Shown in pieces: positions 25,996 through 35,642 of a stretch of DNA of 64,000 nucleotides. The stretch's first letter is position 1. Each line of letters starts with the position of its first letter. Both the position numbers and the translations under genes were made by a program. Below the pieces are notes generated by a model that was not told the DNA's origin, made no database searches, and saw only the letters and a list, made by a program, of their open reading frames with translations. This DNA comes from Ruminococcus sp. HUN007 (GTDB lineage: Bacteria; Bacillota; Clostridia; Oscillospirales; Ruminococcaceae). The DNA lies in the NCBI RefSeq assembly GCF_000712055.1, contig NZ_JOOA01000002.1:1550001-1614000 (forward strand), in the 5' to 3' direction.

Positions 25996-28326
25996 TTATT
26001 CAAATATCCATGTAGGTACGAGCTCAAGAACATGCTTGATATACGTTCTCGGAACAGCAATACCTGTGGACTCAGGAAGGAACATGAAGAATACAGCAGC
26101 CGAAACCGCCATTGTAATTATCTCCCTTTTCCTTGCGCTGCCCTTCATGCTGCGGAGCGAATTGCATATGAGAAGGATCATGATAAGCAGGCATCCGAAA
26201 TACTGATAGATAAATACAGTTCTGTGGATAAAGAGCCATGGCATGAGCATTGCGATGTACGAGATCGAAAGATACTGTGCAGCCATGCTCTTTCTTGTTC
26301 TCCAGAGAAATACGTTGTGGAAGAAAGCTGCAAGTCCTGCAAACGCAATGAAAGGATTCATAAATGTCGCAACTGAACTTACCCTGTCCCCGTCAAAGCT
26401 GTTTATTGCATCGAGAAGAGGCTTCTTGTCAGTGATCCATTCATACCATTCTGACTGGTACGGATGAGAATCGGTGACGTTCGAATGGTAAGAATACATT
26501 GACTTTGAATTCTCAATGGCATGATGGATAATATCCTTGTCGGTATATACCTGAGCGAATTCAATGTATGATAAAACATAAGTTACAGATGGAATCACAA
26601 TGAATGAGATAACGCAGACCACAAAAAGTTTCAGAAGATACGGCATCGATTCCTTCAGCGTCTTCTTTTCAGCACAGTGCTTTATAAGGAAAGTGAAGAA
26701 GATGACTGCTATACCAGCTGCCGCGTAAAGGCCGGTCCACTTTGTTGCGATTGCAAGAGCGGTCGAAACTCCGCAGAGGAAGATCCAGAGTATCTGCTTT
26801 GAAAGTTTTCCCCCTCTAAGCATCTCATCGACGAAACAGTACATGAAGAAGAACATCATCACGATGAACTGTGCTACGATAATGTCGATTGTAGCGATCC
26901 TTGAAAGGGTGAGATGCATGCTTTCCGTTGCAAGAAGCACACCGCCTGTCAGCGCACTGCCTGAACGGTGGCTGATCTTCCACGCAAAAAGATACATGAG
27001 CGGTACCATTAACGTTCCGAATACTGCTACTGTAAATCTCCAGCCGAACGGATTCATGCCGAAAGCTCTTATGCCAAGGCCGATAAGTGTTTTGCCGAGC
27101 GGCGGATGTGTGTTTTCATAAATAGGAAGGTTATGAATAAACTCATATCCTGTTCTTCCGTGATAGATCTCGTCGAACATCATTCTGTAGTAGTAAGATG
27201 CTTCAGTTCCCGGGAATTCATCCTGTTCATCGAAAAGTTCAGGATATGCCGAAGTGTTCACCGGTGTGATCACACTGTCATCGCTTCCGAGAACAATTAC
27301 TTCATTGAAATGAGTATCCTCATGGCTGAAAACAATGCCGATATATCTTACGCTCCATGAAAAATCAACACGGTTCCACGCAAAAGCAGTCTTGAGTTCC
27401 TCGCCTTCCTTTATTACCTTCCACTCACGTTCAACTTCATCGTAAGCAGAAACGCTTATCTTTCTTAAACTCTCAGGTCCGAGGAAGATCTGAAGGCCGG
27501 AAACGTTCTTATATTCGCCGAGATCGATAATTATTTCGGAATTGTCCGGATCATTCGAATTGAATTTTCTTGATGTTTCAGGTGAAGTGTGTGATCCGAG
27601 CTGAAAGAATACCACGGCAGCATAAAGTGCTGTAAGTATTATGATGTGGATAAAATTCTTTTTTCCGAATTTTTCAGGTGCTTCGGAAGAAATCGCCGGA
27701 ACATCTTCGCCGTTGCCGGAAGTACTGCCCTGTTTACCGTAATTCCTTATTGCCGGGAAAAGCATTACAAGTCCGGCTGTTATCAGAAGCAGCCCCGCCA
27801 CAAGAAAGGTAGGGAAATAGTGTTTGTTGTACAGTTCGGAAAATGAATGACGCTGCGCAAACAGTGAATAGCCTCCGAAATGAATGCCTGTACAGATCGT
27901 TACATAACTGCGCATAAACGAAGAAGGCGAAGAAAGCGGATATTTGCTGCTCATAATGCCTGTCACCACAAGTGCAGCCGCAGTCACAGCAATGTTTGCG
28001 ATGATCATCTTTGTCCCGCCGACTGCAATACAGATCACCGGAAGCGGACTGAAGATATACAGAGCCGCCGCAATACTTTTGCTCCTTGTCATTCCCGACG
28101 CAGCAAAGCATACTGCTGCAAGTACCACTGCGTCCAGAATACAGGCTACGTAATTTGAAGTTCCTCTTTCCTGCATCATGAACAGCGGAACGAGCCTCAT
28201 AAGCACGTAAAACGGTACGAGCTCTGCAGGTGAATATCCTTTGATCATGTTATGCCTGTCGCGGTACGAATATATGCACCAGAACAGAGCACAGGATATT
28301 ATTGTGTAGATAAATACCGATGTCAA
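25996..28326 (-). CDS. Protein O-mannosyltransferase-like GT-C enzyme with inserted discoidin-like domain
   Basis: A 776-aa membrane protein. The GT39 motif FDEIYHGRTGYE (about residues 383-395), followed by NTHPPLGKTLIGLGIR, is typical of PMT-like transferases and places the catalytic acid outside. Before it, about residues 255-345 read like a soluble F5/8 type C beta-sandwich (IIIDLGEYKNVSGLQIFLG ... RYIGIVF) between membrane segments, an unusual insertion. The start is probably the TTG at 28326, with AGAGGA 8 nt upstream; starting at the next Met would remove the first membrane helix. It is transcribed with the GT-C gene downstream. Confidence 0.8.
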   Translation of the reverse strand: MTSVFIYTIISCALFWCIYSYRDRHNMIKGYSPAELVPFYVLMRLVPLFMMQERGTSNYVACILDAVVLAAVCFAASGMTRSKSIAAALYIFSPLPVICIAVGGTKMIIANIAVTAAALVVTGIMSSKYPLSSPSSFMRSYVTICTGIHFGGYSLFAQRHSFSELYNKHYFPTFLVAGLLLITAGLVMLFPAIRNYGKQGSTSGNGEDVPAISSEAPEKFGKKNFIHIIILTALYAAVVFFQLGSHTSPETSRKFNSNDPDNSEIIIDLGEYKNVSGLQIFLGPESLRKISVSAYDEVEREWKVIKEGEELKTAFAWNRVDFSWSVRYIGIVFSHEDTHFNEVIVLGSDDSVITPVNTSAYPELFDEQDEFPGTEASYYYRMMFDEIYHGRTGYEFIHNLPIYENTHPPLGKTLIGLGIRAFGMNPFGWRFTVAVFGTLMVPLMYLFAWKISHRSGSALTGGVLLATESMHLTLSRIATIDIIVAQFIVMMFFFMYCFVDEMLRGGKLSKQILWIFLCGVSTALAIATKWTGLYAAAGIAVIFFTFLIKHCAEKKTLKESMPYLLKLFVVCVISFIVIPSVTYVLSYIEFAQVYTDKDIIHHAIENSKSMYSYHSNVTDSHPYQSEWYEWITDKKPLLDAINSFDGDRVSSVATFMNPFIAFAGLAAFFHNVFLWRTRKSMAAQYLSISYIAMLMPWLFIHRTVFIYQYFGCLLIMILLICNSLRSMKGSARKREIITMAVSAAVFFMFLPESTGIAVPRTYIKHVLELVPTWIFE

Positions 28327-28366
28327 ATGTGATTCCTCTTTTCTTTGTATAGTTTACTGTATATAA

Positions 28367-28475
28367 GGAAACACTGATTAAATCGGAAATCCGGCTTCGC
28401 CGGATTTCCGAAAGTGGGATTTGCGGGGCTTCGCCCCGGAGCCCCACGCTGATTTATGAATAAATCAGCGTTTCC
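28367..28475. repeat. MITE-like palindromic element (109 bp)
   Basis: The ends are inverted: GGAAACACTGATT at the left and AATCAGCGTTTCC at the right. Inside are two hairpins, CGGAAATCCGGC-TTC-GCCGGATTTCCG and GGGGC-TTC-GCCCC. A second copy lies at 35471-35577, and a decayed relative at 30741-30796. No coding capacity. Confidence 0.82.
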
Positions 28476-28550
28476 ATAAGAACATACAGATATATAATAA
28501 CATATTTTCAGATGTAGTTCAATGATTTTATGGCGTTATTGACAAAAAAA

Positions 28551-28587
28551 GATCCTTAAGCGATATTTTACTGCATCGCTTAAGGAT
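28551..28587 (-). terminator. Terminator after the FAD oxidoreductase gene
   Basis: The 14-bp stem GATCCTTAAGCGAT / ATCGCTTAAGGATC is followed on the minus strand by TTTTTTTG. It is the end of the GtrA-FAD transcript. Confidence 0.88.
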
Positions 28588-28605
28588 CTTATGAAGACTG
28601 ATTTA

Positions 28606-30156
28606 TCAGCTGTTCTTTTCTTCGTGGTATTCCTTCTCGGTATTGACATTCCAGATGTTGTCCTTTGAAGTTTTGCCTGAAATAATATTCTTTGCTGTTT
28701 CAAAGGCTGTGACCATGGAGTGGTCCATGTTGTTGTAGCGGTGCTGTCCGTTACGTCCGACACAGTAAAGATTGTCAAATGAATCGAGATATTTTACAAG
28801 TGTATCGATCTCGCTGTATGTATCGAAATAAGCCGGATAAGCCTTCTTTACGCGTTCCCTGTGTGAATCAAGAACTTCACCTGCATTGTTGATAACACCC
28901 ATTGAAGCAAGTTCTCTGGTAGCCATTTTAATGCATTCCTCATCGGAAAGATTCCAGAAGTCGTCATTTTCATTGCAGAAGTATTCAAGACCGATCCATA
29001 CTGTTTCCTCAGGCTTTTTAACCATGTAAGGTGACCAGTTGTTGAATATCTGTATTCTTCCGAGTTTAACGCCTGTATCCTGAACGTAGATCCAGCAGTC
29101 AGGAACGATGTTTCCGAGTGTCTTTATATCTGTTTCGTTCTTAAGATTGAGCTTGTTTACGAGAAGACCGACTGTAACGAAGTCTCTGTACGGAAGGCCT
29201 GCAGCGATCTTTGCAATGTCGTCCGGAACATCATTCATACCGCCGACAAGATCCTTGAGCGGCATTGATGAGATGAAAATGTCACCGTCAACAGTTGATC
29301 CGTCAGCAAGTTCAACTGAGTTTATCTTTCCGTCTGCAGTGTTTATCTTTACAACTTCAGAATTCATTCTGATCTCGCCGCCGAGCTTCTTTACTTCCTC
29401 AGCAACTGTTTCCCAGAGCTGACCCGGACCGTACTTAGGATAGATGAATTCCTCAATAAGGGAGGTTTCAACCTTTCTGTCCTTGTTTCCGCCGCCGATC
29501 TTTGAGAACATATCCTTGAGAACGGCTCTGATCGAAAGACCCTTTACACGCTGTGCACCCCAGTCTGCGGAGATGTCGCGCGGATGTCTGCCCCAGAGCT
29601 TTTCAGTGTATCCTTCAAAGAACATAGAGTAGAGCACCTTGCCGAAACGGTTGATGTAGAAGTTTTCAAGTGAATCCTCTGGCTTCTTGGAAATACATGA
29701 GCCAAGGTAGCTGCATCCTGCTGAAACAGTTGATGCAAAGCCCATGTTCTTAATGGTCTGCATCTTCATTGAAATAGGATAGTCAAAAAACTTTTTCCTG
29801 TAGTAAATTCTTGAAACACGGTTCCTTACGAGCATTACCCTGTCAGTTTCCTCAGGGTCAGGACCGCCGGCTTTGAGTTTTTTTACTCTGCCGAGCTTGA
29901 TGTCATCAAATGAAGGCTTGCCCTGTGTAGGCATCATATTTTCCCACCAGTTTGTTACATCTCTGTCCTTTGAGAAAAATCTGTGTCCGCCTATATCCAT
30001 ACGGTTGCCGTTATGCTTAACTGTTCTTGAAATACCGCCTATTTCAGATGATCCTTCAAGAACGGTCACACTGTACTGATCATTCGCCTTGCTTAAAAGT
30101 TCATATGCAGCAGTAAGTCCGGCAGGACCTGCACCTATAATTACAATATTTTTCAA
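28606..30156 (-). CDS. FAD/NAD(P)-dependent oxidoreductase, amine-oxidase/UDP-galactopyranose-mutase-like
   Basis: A 516-aa protein with an N-terminal Rossmann motif ([17 protein letters not shown], residues 4-20), then [15 protein letters not shown] and [11 protein letters not shown], typical of FAD proteins near surface-polysaccharide genes. A C-terminal [15 protein letters not shown] box likely contacts flavin. The start is probably the TTG at 30156, with GAGGG 8 nt upstream, one base after the GtrA stop. It may act on a nucleotide sugar or polyprenyl-linked substrate in the glycosylation module; the exact reaction is not determined. Confidence 0.78.
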   Translation of the reverse strand: MKNIVIIGAGPAGLTAAYELLSKANDQYSVTVLEGSSEIGGISRTVKHNGNRMDIGGHRFFSKDRDVTNWWENMMPTQGKPSFDDIKLGRVKKLKAGGPDPEETDRVMLVRNRVSRIYYRKKFFDYPISMKMQTIKNMGFASTVSAGCSYLGSCISKKPEDSLENFYINRFGKVLYSMFFEGYTEKLWGRHPRDISADWGAQRVKGLSIRAVLKDMFSKIGGGNKDRKVETSLIEEFIYPKYGPGQLWETVAEEVKKLGGEIRMNSEVVKINTADGKINSVELADGSTVDGDIFISSMPLKDLVGGMNDVPDDIAKIAAGLPYRDFVTVGLLVNKLNLKNETDIKTLGNIVPDCWIYVQDTGVKLGRIQIFNNWSPYMVKKPEETVWIGLEYFCNENDDFWNLSDEECIKMATRELASMGVINNAGEVLDSHRERVKKAYPAYFDTYSEIDTLVKYLDSFDNLYCVGRNGQHRYNNMDHSMVTAFETAKNIISGKTSKDNIWNVNTEKEYHEEKNS

Positions 30157-30157
30157 T

Positions 30158-30634
30158 TTATTTTCCCTCTGTCTTTCGTGATGGTGTGTAGAGAATTATC
30201 TTCCTTGCGAGATAGTTATAAACGAGAACGATTATGGCAACGATGATCTTGGCTGCATAACGGTTCACTGAAAGCATCTCGGTGGCAAGATACATAAGAA
30301 GCATGTTGAGTCCGAACCCCACAAGACCGATGAGGACATATCCGATAAACTCACCGTATCCTGATTTTGCACTGGACTTCTCCTGAAATACAAATTTCTT
30401 GGAAAGTATGAAATTAGTGATGATACCTGTGACAAATCCGGCTGTTGTCGCAAGTGCTGTGATCTGCCATGATGAACCTGCCTGACAGACAAGTGTGTAG
30501 GTCGCAAAATCCACAACAAAGGCAATACCGCCGACAAACGCATATCTGAAAAACTTTATAAGTCCGTTTTCTGTCGGAGCAAAAAACAGCTCCTTAAACT
30601 TAAAAGCAAATATCAGATCAAGTAACTCTTTCAT
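30158..30634 (-). CDS. GtrA-family membrane protein
   Basis: A 158-aa protein with four membrane segments and the GtrA pattern [19 protein letters not shown] near residue 28 and [18 protein letters not shown] near 85. GtrA proteins are thought to help move polyprenyl-linked sugars across the membrane, providing substrate for GT-C enzymes such as the two encoded downstream. AGAGGT precedes the ATG. It is the first gene of the transcript with the FAD protein. Confidence 0.88.
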   Translation of the reverse strand: MKELLDLIFAFKFKELFFAPTENGLIKFFRYAFVGGIAFVVDFATYTLVCQAGSSWQITALATTAGFVTGIITNFILSKKFVFQEKSSAKSGYGEFIGYVLIGLVGFGLNMLLMYLATEMLSVNRYAAKIIVAIIVLVYNYLARKIILYTPSRKTEGK

Positions 30635-30673
30635 TTCATCTACCTCTTAAAAATTATTACCCACGTATTTTTT

Positions 30674-30702
30674 ATTATACAATAAATTTCACTGAATGTA
30701 TA
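30674..30702 (-). promoter_or_regulatory. Promoter of gtrA-FAD oxidoreductase
   Basis: On the minus strand the -35-like hexamer is TATACA (30697-30702), the spacer is 17 nt and the -10 is TATAAT (30674-30679), about 40 nt from the GtrA start. Confidence 0.6.
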
Positions 30703-30740
30703 GTATTTTTCTGAAATTTAATAAAAAAATCATGATTTAA

Positions 30741-30796
30741 CTGCAGATTCGGCTTCACCGGATCTGCAGTTGGAGTGAAAACGGGGCTTCGCCCCG
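30741..30796. repeat. Degenerate member of the palindromic repeat family
   Basis: CTGCAGATTCGG-cttc-aCCGGATCTGCAG (30741-30769) is followed by CGGGGC-TTC-GCCCCG (30782-30796). This is the same two-hairpin design as 28367 and 35471 but without the GGAAAC...GTTTCC ends. Confidence 0.6.
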
Positions 30797-30834
30797 CCCC
30801 CCACGTGAATGTTAAGAAACTCTCCTTAAAAGCA

Positions 30835-30883
30835 GATCAGCATATCCAAACCTACGTATTTACGTAAGTACGATATGCTGATC
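30835..30883 (-). terminator. Inverted repeat after citrate synthase, possible terminator
   Basis: GATCAGCATATC (30835-30846) pairs with GATATGCTGATC (30872-30883), with a nested TACGTA stem in the loop. The minus-strand tail has only CTGCTTTTAA, so termination may be weak. Confidence 0.55.
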
Positions 30884-30923
30884 ATGTTGTATTCAGAACT
30901 TTTTTAACAGTCCATTTCTTTGA

Positions 30924-32288
30924 TTATCGGTCTGACATTTTAGTGTATTCAATGTGATCTGCAACCGGTCGGTATGCAGGACGTATTATCTTGCCGGCAC
31001 CTATAAGCTCCTCAATACGGTGTGCTGACCATCCCGATATTCTTGCAACGGCAAAAATAGGCGTGTACAGTTCAGCCGGCAGTCCGAGCATACGGTAAAT
31101 GAGCCCGCTGTAGAAGTCGATGTTCGCACTTACGCCCTTGTAGATCTTTCTCTTTTCGCCGATAACGACAGGAGCAAGACGTTCAACGAGGGTGTAGAGC
31201 TCGTATTCCTTCTCCATGCCCTTTTCAACTGAAAGATCCTTTACAAACTTCTTGAGCACTCTTGCACGCGGATCTGATATAGAATAAACTGCGTGTCCCA
31301 TGCCGTAGATAAGACCGGAGTTGTCGAAGCCGCGCTTTTCAAGAAGCGCAACAAGGTATTCCTTTATTTCTTCTTCGTCAGTCCAGTCCTTCACCTTTTC
31401 CATAAGATCATCGAACATACGCACCACCTTGATGTTGGCACCGCCGTGCTTAGGTCCCTTGAGTGAGGCAAGTGAAGCAGCAGTAGAAGAATATGTGTCC
31501 GTACCGGATGATGAAACGACATGTGTCGTGAAAGTCGAATTGTTTCCTCCGCCGTGTTCTGCGTGAAGAACAAGGGCAAGGTCGAGTATCTTCGCTTCGA
31601 GCTCAGTGTATTTTGAATCACTTCTTAAAGTGTAAAGAATGTTTTCAGCCGTTGAAAGATCCGGACGCGGTCTGTGAATTATAAGGCTTCCGCCCTTTTT
31701 GTAGTAATTGTATGAGTGGTAAGCGTAGACAGCCATTACCGGAAGAAGTGCTATCAGTTCAAGGCACTGTCTTAAAACATTCGGAATGCTGGTGTCATCC
31801 GGCGCATCGTCATAGGCATAGAGTGTGAGAACGCTTCTTGCAAGAATATTCATCATGTCGTTGCCCGGCGACTTCATTATAATGTCCCTTACGAACGTGG
31901 TAGGAAGCTTTCTGAAACTGCCTATAAGCCCGCTGAAATCCTTAAGTTCATTTTCTGACGGAAGCTTTCCGAAAAGAAGAAGATATGTCGTTTCCTCAAA
32001 CCCGAAGCGGTTCTCGGAAATGAAGCCTTCAACAATATCCTCCACATCGATGCCCCTGTAGTACAGCTTTCCGTCACACGGAACTGACTCACCGTTCACG
32101 ATCGTACTTGAGCATACTTCACTGATGTCTGTAAGTCCCGCAAGCACGCCTTTACCGTTCAGATCACGAAGGCCCCGCTTGACATCATACTTAACATAGA
32201 GTTCCGGATCAATATTGTGGCAGCTTACACATTTTTCCGCAAGCTGATCGATAGCCGGAGTAACTTTTGAAAAATTGTAGTTTGACAT
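30924..32288 (-). CDS. Citrate synthase
   Basis: A protein of about 454 aa catalysing oxaloacetate plus acetyl-CoA to citrate. The start is the ATG at 32288 (MSNYNFSK), preceded by AAAGGAAG; a longer upstream frame has no ribosome site. Active-site regions are visible: LHAEHGGGNNSTF and GLIYGMGHAVYSISDPRA (catalytic His blocks) and SANIDFYSGLIY with the catalytic Asp. An N-terminal extension of about 60 residues has VSCHNIDPELY. It is a single-gene unit and probably supplies 2-oxoglutarate for amino acid synthesis in an anaerobe. Confidence 0.95.
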   Translation of the reverse strand: MSNYNFSKVTPAIDQLAEKCVSCHNIDPELYVKYDVKRGLRDLNGKGVLAGLTDISEVCSSTIVNGESVPCDGKLYYRGIDVEDIVEGFISENRFGFEETTYLLLFGKLPSENELKDFSGLIGSFRKLPTTFVRDIIMKSPGNDMMNILARSVLTLYAYDDAPDDTSIPNVLRQCLELIALLPVMAVYAYHSYNYYKKGGSLIIHRPRPDLSTAENILYTLRSDSKYTELEAKILDLALVLHAEHGGGNNSTFTTHVVSSSGTDTYSSTAASLASLKGPKHGGANIKVVRMFDDLMEKVKDWTDEEEIKEYLVALLEKRGFDNSGLIYGMGHAVYSISDPRARVLKKFVKDLSVEKGMEKEYELYTLVERLAPVVIGEKRKIYKGVSANIDFYSGLIYRMLGLPAELYTPIFAVARISGWSAHRIEELIGAGKIIRPAYRPVADHIEYTKMSDR

Positions 32289-32608
32289 TTGAACCACTTC
32301 CTTTATAATGAATTGAGATAAAAACACCTGCAAACGTTCCGCGCTTTCTCTGATCCGGTGAAAGCATTTCAGCAGAAACGCTATAATGCTAAACAAGTAT
32401 TTTCATAGTCTAAGTACTTTATATTATATCACATCGGCAAATGTCTATTTGTTAACAAACTGTAAACAGGTCCGTTCCTGCATCGAAATTTTATTTCTGC
32501 ATTTTTCAGTTTCCGCGTTTTCACTCAGATGCCCCGCCAGTAATACGACGCTGATTTTTCACTGCGATCCGGCTTAAATTACGTATGAAGTTTTTATGGA
32601 ACAAAAAA
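32289..32608. other. Intergenic region upstream of citrate synthase
   Basis: I see no gene here. On the minus strand a TATAAT -10 (32423-32428) precedes citrate synthase by about 135 nt, without a good -35. The remainder, including GC-richer sequence near 32525-32560, shows no hairpin or repeat that I can support. Confidence 0.4.
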
Positions 32609-32632
32609 TCCCTTTGGTATAAACCAAAGGGA
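32609..32632 (-). terminator. Terminator of the tRNA cluster
   Basis: TCCCTTTGGT-ataa-ACCAAAGGGA is followed on the minus strand by TTTTTTG, about 20 nt after tRNA-His. Confidence 0.9.
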
Positions 32633-32652
32633 ACATTATCGTTATTTATTAA

Positions 32653-32728
32653 GGGTGGATAGTGGGATTCGAACCCACGGTCTTCAGGACCACAATCTGA
32701 CGCGTTAACCAACTACGCTATACCCACC
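32653..32728 (-). tRNA. tRNA-His (anticodon GTG)
   Basis: The acceptor GGTGGGT pairs with ATCCACC, with a C discriminator. The D arm region is GCGTAGTTGGTTAACGC, the anticodon loop is TTGTGGT and the T arm is GTGGG-TTCGAAT-CCCAC. The 3' CCA is not encoded. Third and last tRNA of the cluster. Confidence 0.93.
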
Positions 32729-32734
32729 ATTTAA

Positions 32735-32810
32735 ATGCATCTTGCTGGATTCGAACCAGCGGCTTACTGCTTAGAAGGCAGTTACTCTATCCAACTGAGT
32801 TAAAGATGCA
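32735..32810 (-). tRNA. tRNA-Arg (anticodon TCT)
   Basis: The acceptor TGCATCT pairs with AGATGCA. The anticodon stem-loop is ACTGC-CTTCTAA-GCAGT and the T arm is GCTGG-TTCGAAT-CCAGC. CCA is not encoded. Middle tRNA of the cluster. Confidence 0.93.
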
Positions 32811-32833
32811 TAGTACTTCTTAACAGAAGTCTA

Positions 32834-32904
32834 AGCGGGTGATGGGAATCGAACCCACGTGTTCAGCTTGGAAGGCTGACATTCTACCATTGAACTACAC
32901 CCGC
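32834..32904 (-). tRNA. tRNA-Gly (anticodon TCC)
   Basis: The acceptor GCGGGTG pairs with CACCCGC. The anticodon stem-loop is TCAGC-CTTCCAA-GCTGA and the T loop is TTCGATT. First tRNA of the three, directly after a consensus promoter. Confidence 0.93.
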
Positions 32905-32940
32905 ATTTAATTTTTGCCGCCTTTCTCAGTCGGCTTTATT

Positions 32941-32969
32941 ATTATACTACAACGGAGATCGTTTGTCAA
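32941..32969 (-). promoter_or_regulatory. Strong promoter of the tRNA cluster
   Basis: A perfect TTGACA (32964-32969), 17-nt spacer and perfect TATAAT (32941-32946) on the minus strand, 37 nt before tRNA-Gly. Confidence 0.92.
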
Positions 32970-33021
32970 CACTTTTTTTTAATTTTTTTAAAATTTATTT
33001 CGCCGTCGTACTGTAACGCAT

Positions 33022-33054
33022 AAAACGGGCGTCTCATAATGAAACACCCGTTTA
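33022..33054 (-). terminator. Terminator after clpE
   Basis: AAACGGGCGT pairs with ACACCCGTTT (G-U allowed) across an 11-nt loop, followed on the minus strand by a short T tract. It begins about 20 nt after the clpE stop. Confidence 0.7.
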
Positions 33055-33072
33055 ATATAAACATATTTATTT

Positions 33073-35430
33073 TTACTTGCTTAGATCGATCCCTGAAGCC
33101 GCAGCTTCCTTTTTGTCTGACAGTTTTTCGCCGGCAGATTCGAATGAAACCGTGATCTCGTTCTTTTCCTTATCGGCTGTTATGATAAGAGCTGTGATCA
33201 CGCTTTCAGGATTGTCGATTATTGTACCTGCCACCTTGTCCTCAACGTTGTCACGGATAACTCTGCGGATGTCGCGGGCTCCGGATTTTCTGTCGTAGGA
33301 CTTTTCTGCTATCACTTCAAGAACAGTATCGTCATACTTAAGTCCGATATCCTTTTCAGCAAGAGCTTCTCTCATCTCTTCGAGCATGAGACCTGCGATC
33401 TTTGCGTAGGAATCCTTTTCAAGAGGCGAGAATGTGATGACTTCATCGATTCTGCTCATGAATTCCGGACGGAGGAATTCACGGAGGCCCTTCATCGCTC
33501 TTTCCTTTGAAATGTCCTCGGTAGTCTTGTTGAAGCCGACACCTGTGGACTTGTCTGCAGATCCTGCATTTGATGTCATTACAACTATCGTGTTTTCAAA
33601 GTTTATGTTTCTGCCCTGTGAATCGTTGAGCTTGCCTTCGTCAAGTATCTGAAGAAGGATATTCATAACATCAGGATGTGCCTTTTCGATCTCATCGAAC
33701 AGAATTACCGAGTATGGCTGTCTTCTTACCTTTTCAGTGAGCTGACCTGCCTCATCGTAGCCTACATATCCCGGAGGAGAACCGATAAGTTTTGAAACCG
33801 CATGCTTCTCCATGAATTCAGTCATGTCGAATCTGATAAGCGGTTCTGTCGAGTCAAACATTTCGGAAGCGAGTACCTTTACAAGCTCAGTCTTGCCGAC
33901 ACCTGTAGGTCCGACAAAGATGAATGAAGCCGGTCTGCGTCTCTTGGAAAGCTGGACTCTCTTTCTTCTTATAGCCTTTGCAAGTGTTTCAACTGCTTCG
34001 TCCTGACCGATGACTCTCTTCTTAAGAGCTTCTTCAAGATGCGCTATCTTCTGAAGTTCCGGTCCGACTACCTTGTTGGCCGGAATGCCTGTCCAGAGTT
34101 CGATGACTCTTGCAATGTTTTCTTCTGAAACCCTTGCATTATCCTTCTTCTTTGCTGCGTCGTCAAGTTCTTCCCCGACTCTGATTATATCAGCCTTTAT
34201 TTTTGCAAGCTTTTCGTAGTCTACTTCATCTTCCTCTTCAATTTCACGGGCTTTTTCGACAAGATCATCGAGTTCGGCTGACTTGCTGTCGTATTCGGCA
34301 AGTTCCCTGCTTTCGATAGCCGCAAGAGCACAGCCCTCGTCGAGAAGGTCTATCGCCTTGTCCGGAAGGAATCTGTCGTTTATATAACGTTCTGAAAGAA
34401 CTGCACACATTTTCAGGAGTTCATCGTTTATCCTTACACGGTGGAATTCCTCGTAGTGTCCCCTGATTCCCTTGAGTATCTCGAATGTCTCATCAACAGT
34501 CGGCTCATCTACAGTTACCGGCTGGAAACGTCTTTCAAGCGCGCTGTCCTTTTCGATGTATTTTCTGTATTCAGCAAATGTGGTGGCACCGATGACCTGT
34601 ACCTCGCCTCGTGAAAGGGCAGGTTTAAGAATGTTGGCGGCGTTCATTGAACCTTCGGAATCACCTGTACCTACGAGACTGTGTACCTCGTCGATGAAAA
34701 GAATTATATTTCCCTCTGATCTGACCTCATCAACAAGTCCCTTCATACGGCTTTCAAACTGTCCGCGGAACTGTGTTCCTGCCACCAGTGATGTAAGGTC
34801 CATAAGATATACTTTCTTATCCTTAAGGCTGAACGGAACATCACCCTTGTTTATACGCTGTGCAATACCTTCGGCGATAGCTGTTTTACCTACACCCGGT
34901 TCACCGATAAGGCACGGATTGTTCTTGGTCCTTCTTGAAAGGATCTGTACGACACGGCTTATTTCCCTGTCGCGTCCGACGATATTGTCTATCTTGCCCT
35001 CTTCAGCTCTTCTGCTGAGATTCGTACAGTAGTTTTCCAGAAACTTGAGTTTCTTATCTTTTTTCTTTGATTCGCTTTTCTTCTTCGATTCTGATTTTTC
35101 GAATGCATTTCCGAAAAGCGATCCGAATCCGCCCTTTCCGTTCTTCGGATCTGACGAACCGTTGATCATGTCCTGAATAAAAGGAGGAAGAACTGTACTT
35201 GCTCCGCCCGGTTCAAACGAATCACCGTCAACAAGTTCCATCATCTGTTCTGAAAGCTGATCGATCTCGTCATCGGTAATACCGAGCTGCTCCATGTAAT
35301 CCTTTATCTGCGGTATCTGAAGTTCCCTTGCACAGTACATGCAAAGCCCCTCGTTTTTCTGTGTACCGCCGTTCATCGCTGTTATAAAAACAACAGCCGG
35401 TCTCTTTTTACATCTGTTGCATAAAATCAT
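33073..35430 (-). CDS. clpE: ClpE-type Hsp100 ATPase with N-terminal zinc finger
   Basis: A 785-aa unfoldase that feeds proteins to ClpP. The N terminus has a four-Cys zinc finger (CNRCKKRP ... CMYCARE), the ClpE hallmark, in place of the Clp N-domain repeats. Two AAA+ modules follow: Walker A GEPGVGKTAIAEG (near residue 172) and GPTGVGKTELVK (near 510), Walker B FIDEVHSL and LFDEIEKAHPD, with a coiled segment in between. CGGAGG precedes the ATG. No CtsR gene or clear CtsR operator is visible. A MITE-like repeat lies just upstream (35471-35577). Confidence 0.92.
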   Translation of the reverse strand: MILCNRCKKRPAVVFITAMNGGTQKNEGLCMYCARELQIPQIKDYMEQLGITDDEIDQLSEQMMELVDGDSFEPGGASTVLPPFIQDMINGSSDPKNGKGGFGSLFGNAFEKSESKKKSESKKKDKKLKFLENYCTNLSRRAEEGKIDNIVGRDREISRVVQILSRRTKNNPCLIGEPGVGKTAIAEGIAQRINKGDVPFSLKDKKVYLMDLTSLVAGTQFRGQFESRMKGLVDEVRSEGNIILFIDEVHSLVGTGDSEGSMNAANILKPALSRGEVQVIGATTFAEYRKYIEKDSALERRFQPVTVDEPTVDETFEILKGIRGHYEEFHRVRINDELLKMCAVLSERYINDRFLPDKAIDLLDEGCALAAIESRELAEYDSKSAELDDLVEKAREIEEEDEVDYEKLAKIKADIIRVGEELDDAAKKKDNARVSEENIARVIELWTGIPANKVVGPELQKIAHLEEALKKRVIGQDEAVETLAKAIRRKRVQLSKRRRPASFIFVGPTGVGKTELVKVLASEMFDSTEPLIRFDMTEFMEKHAVSKLIGSPPGYVGYDEAGQLTEKVRRQPYSVILFDEIEKAHPDVMNILLQILDEGKLNDSQGRNINFENTIVVMTSNAGSADKSTGVGFNKTTEDISKERAMKGLREFLRPEFMSRIDEVITFSPLEKDSYAKIAGLMLEEMREALAEKDIGLKYDDTVLEVIAEKSYDRKSGARDIRRVIRDNVEDKVAGTIIDNPESVITALIITADKEKNEITVSFESAGEKLSDKKEAAASGIDLSK

Positions 35431-35470
35431 AATTGCCTCCGAATACCATTTTTATATACCGTTTTTCTCA

Positions 35471-35577
35471 GGAAACACTGATTAAACCGGAAATCCGGCT
35501 TCGCCGTATTTCCGGAGGCGGGATTGCGGGGCTTCGCCCCGGACCCCACGCTGATTTATGAATTGATCAGCGTTTCC
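35471..35577. repeat. MITE-like palindromic element (107 bp), second copy
   Basis: GGAAACACTGATTAAA at one end and TGATCAGCGTTTCC at the other, with the same two internal hairpins as 28367-28475. It sits between the clpE start and the CvpA-like gene. Nothing else is recognisable in this gap. Confidence 0.82.
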
Positions 35578-35642
35578 CTTACATATTACTTACCGGCATA
35601 AATTTATCAATATTATAAAGATATTTAAACACATAGGAATTA

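Noticed and set aside
53-28326. Alternative-frame open frames inside the transporter, cellulase and glycosyltransferase genes
   Set aside because: They have no ribosome sites, no recognisable domains and are fully covered by well-supported genes on the other frame or strand.
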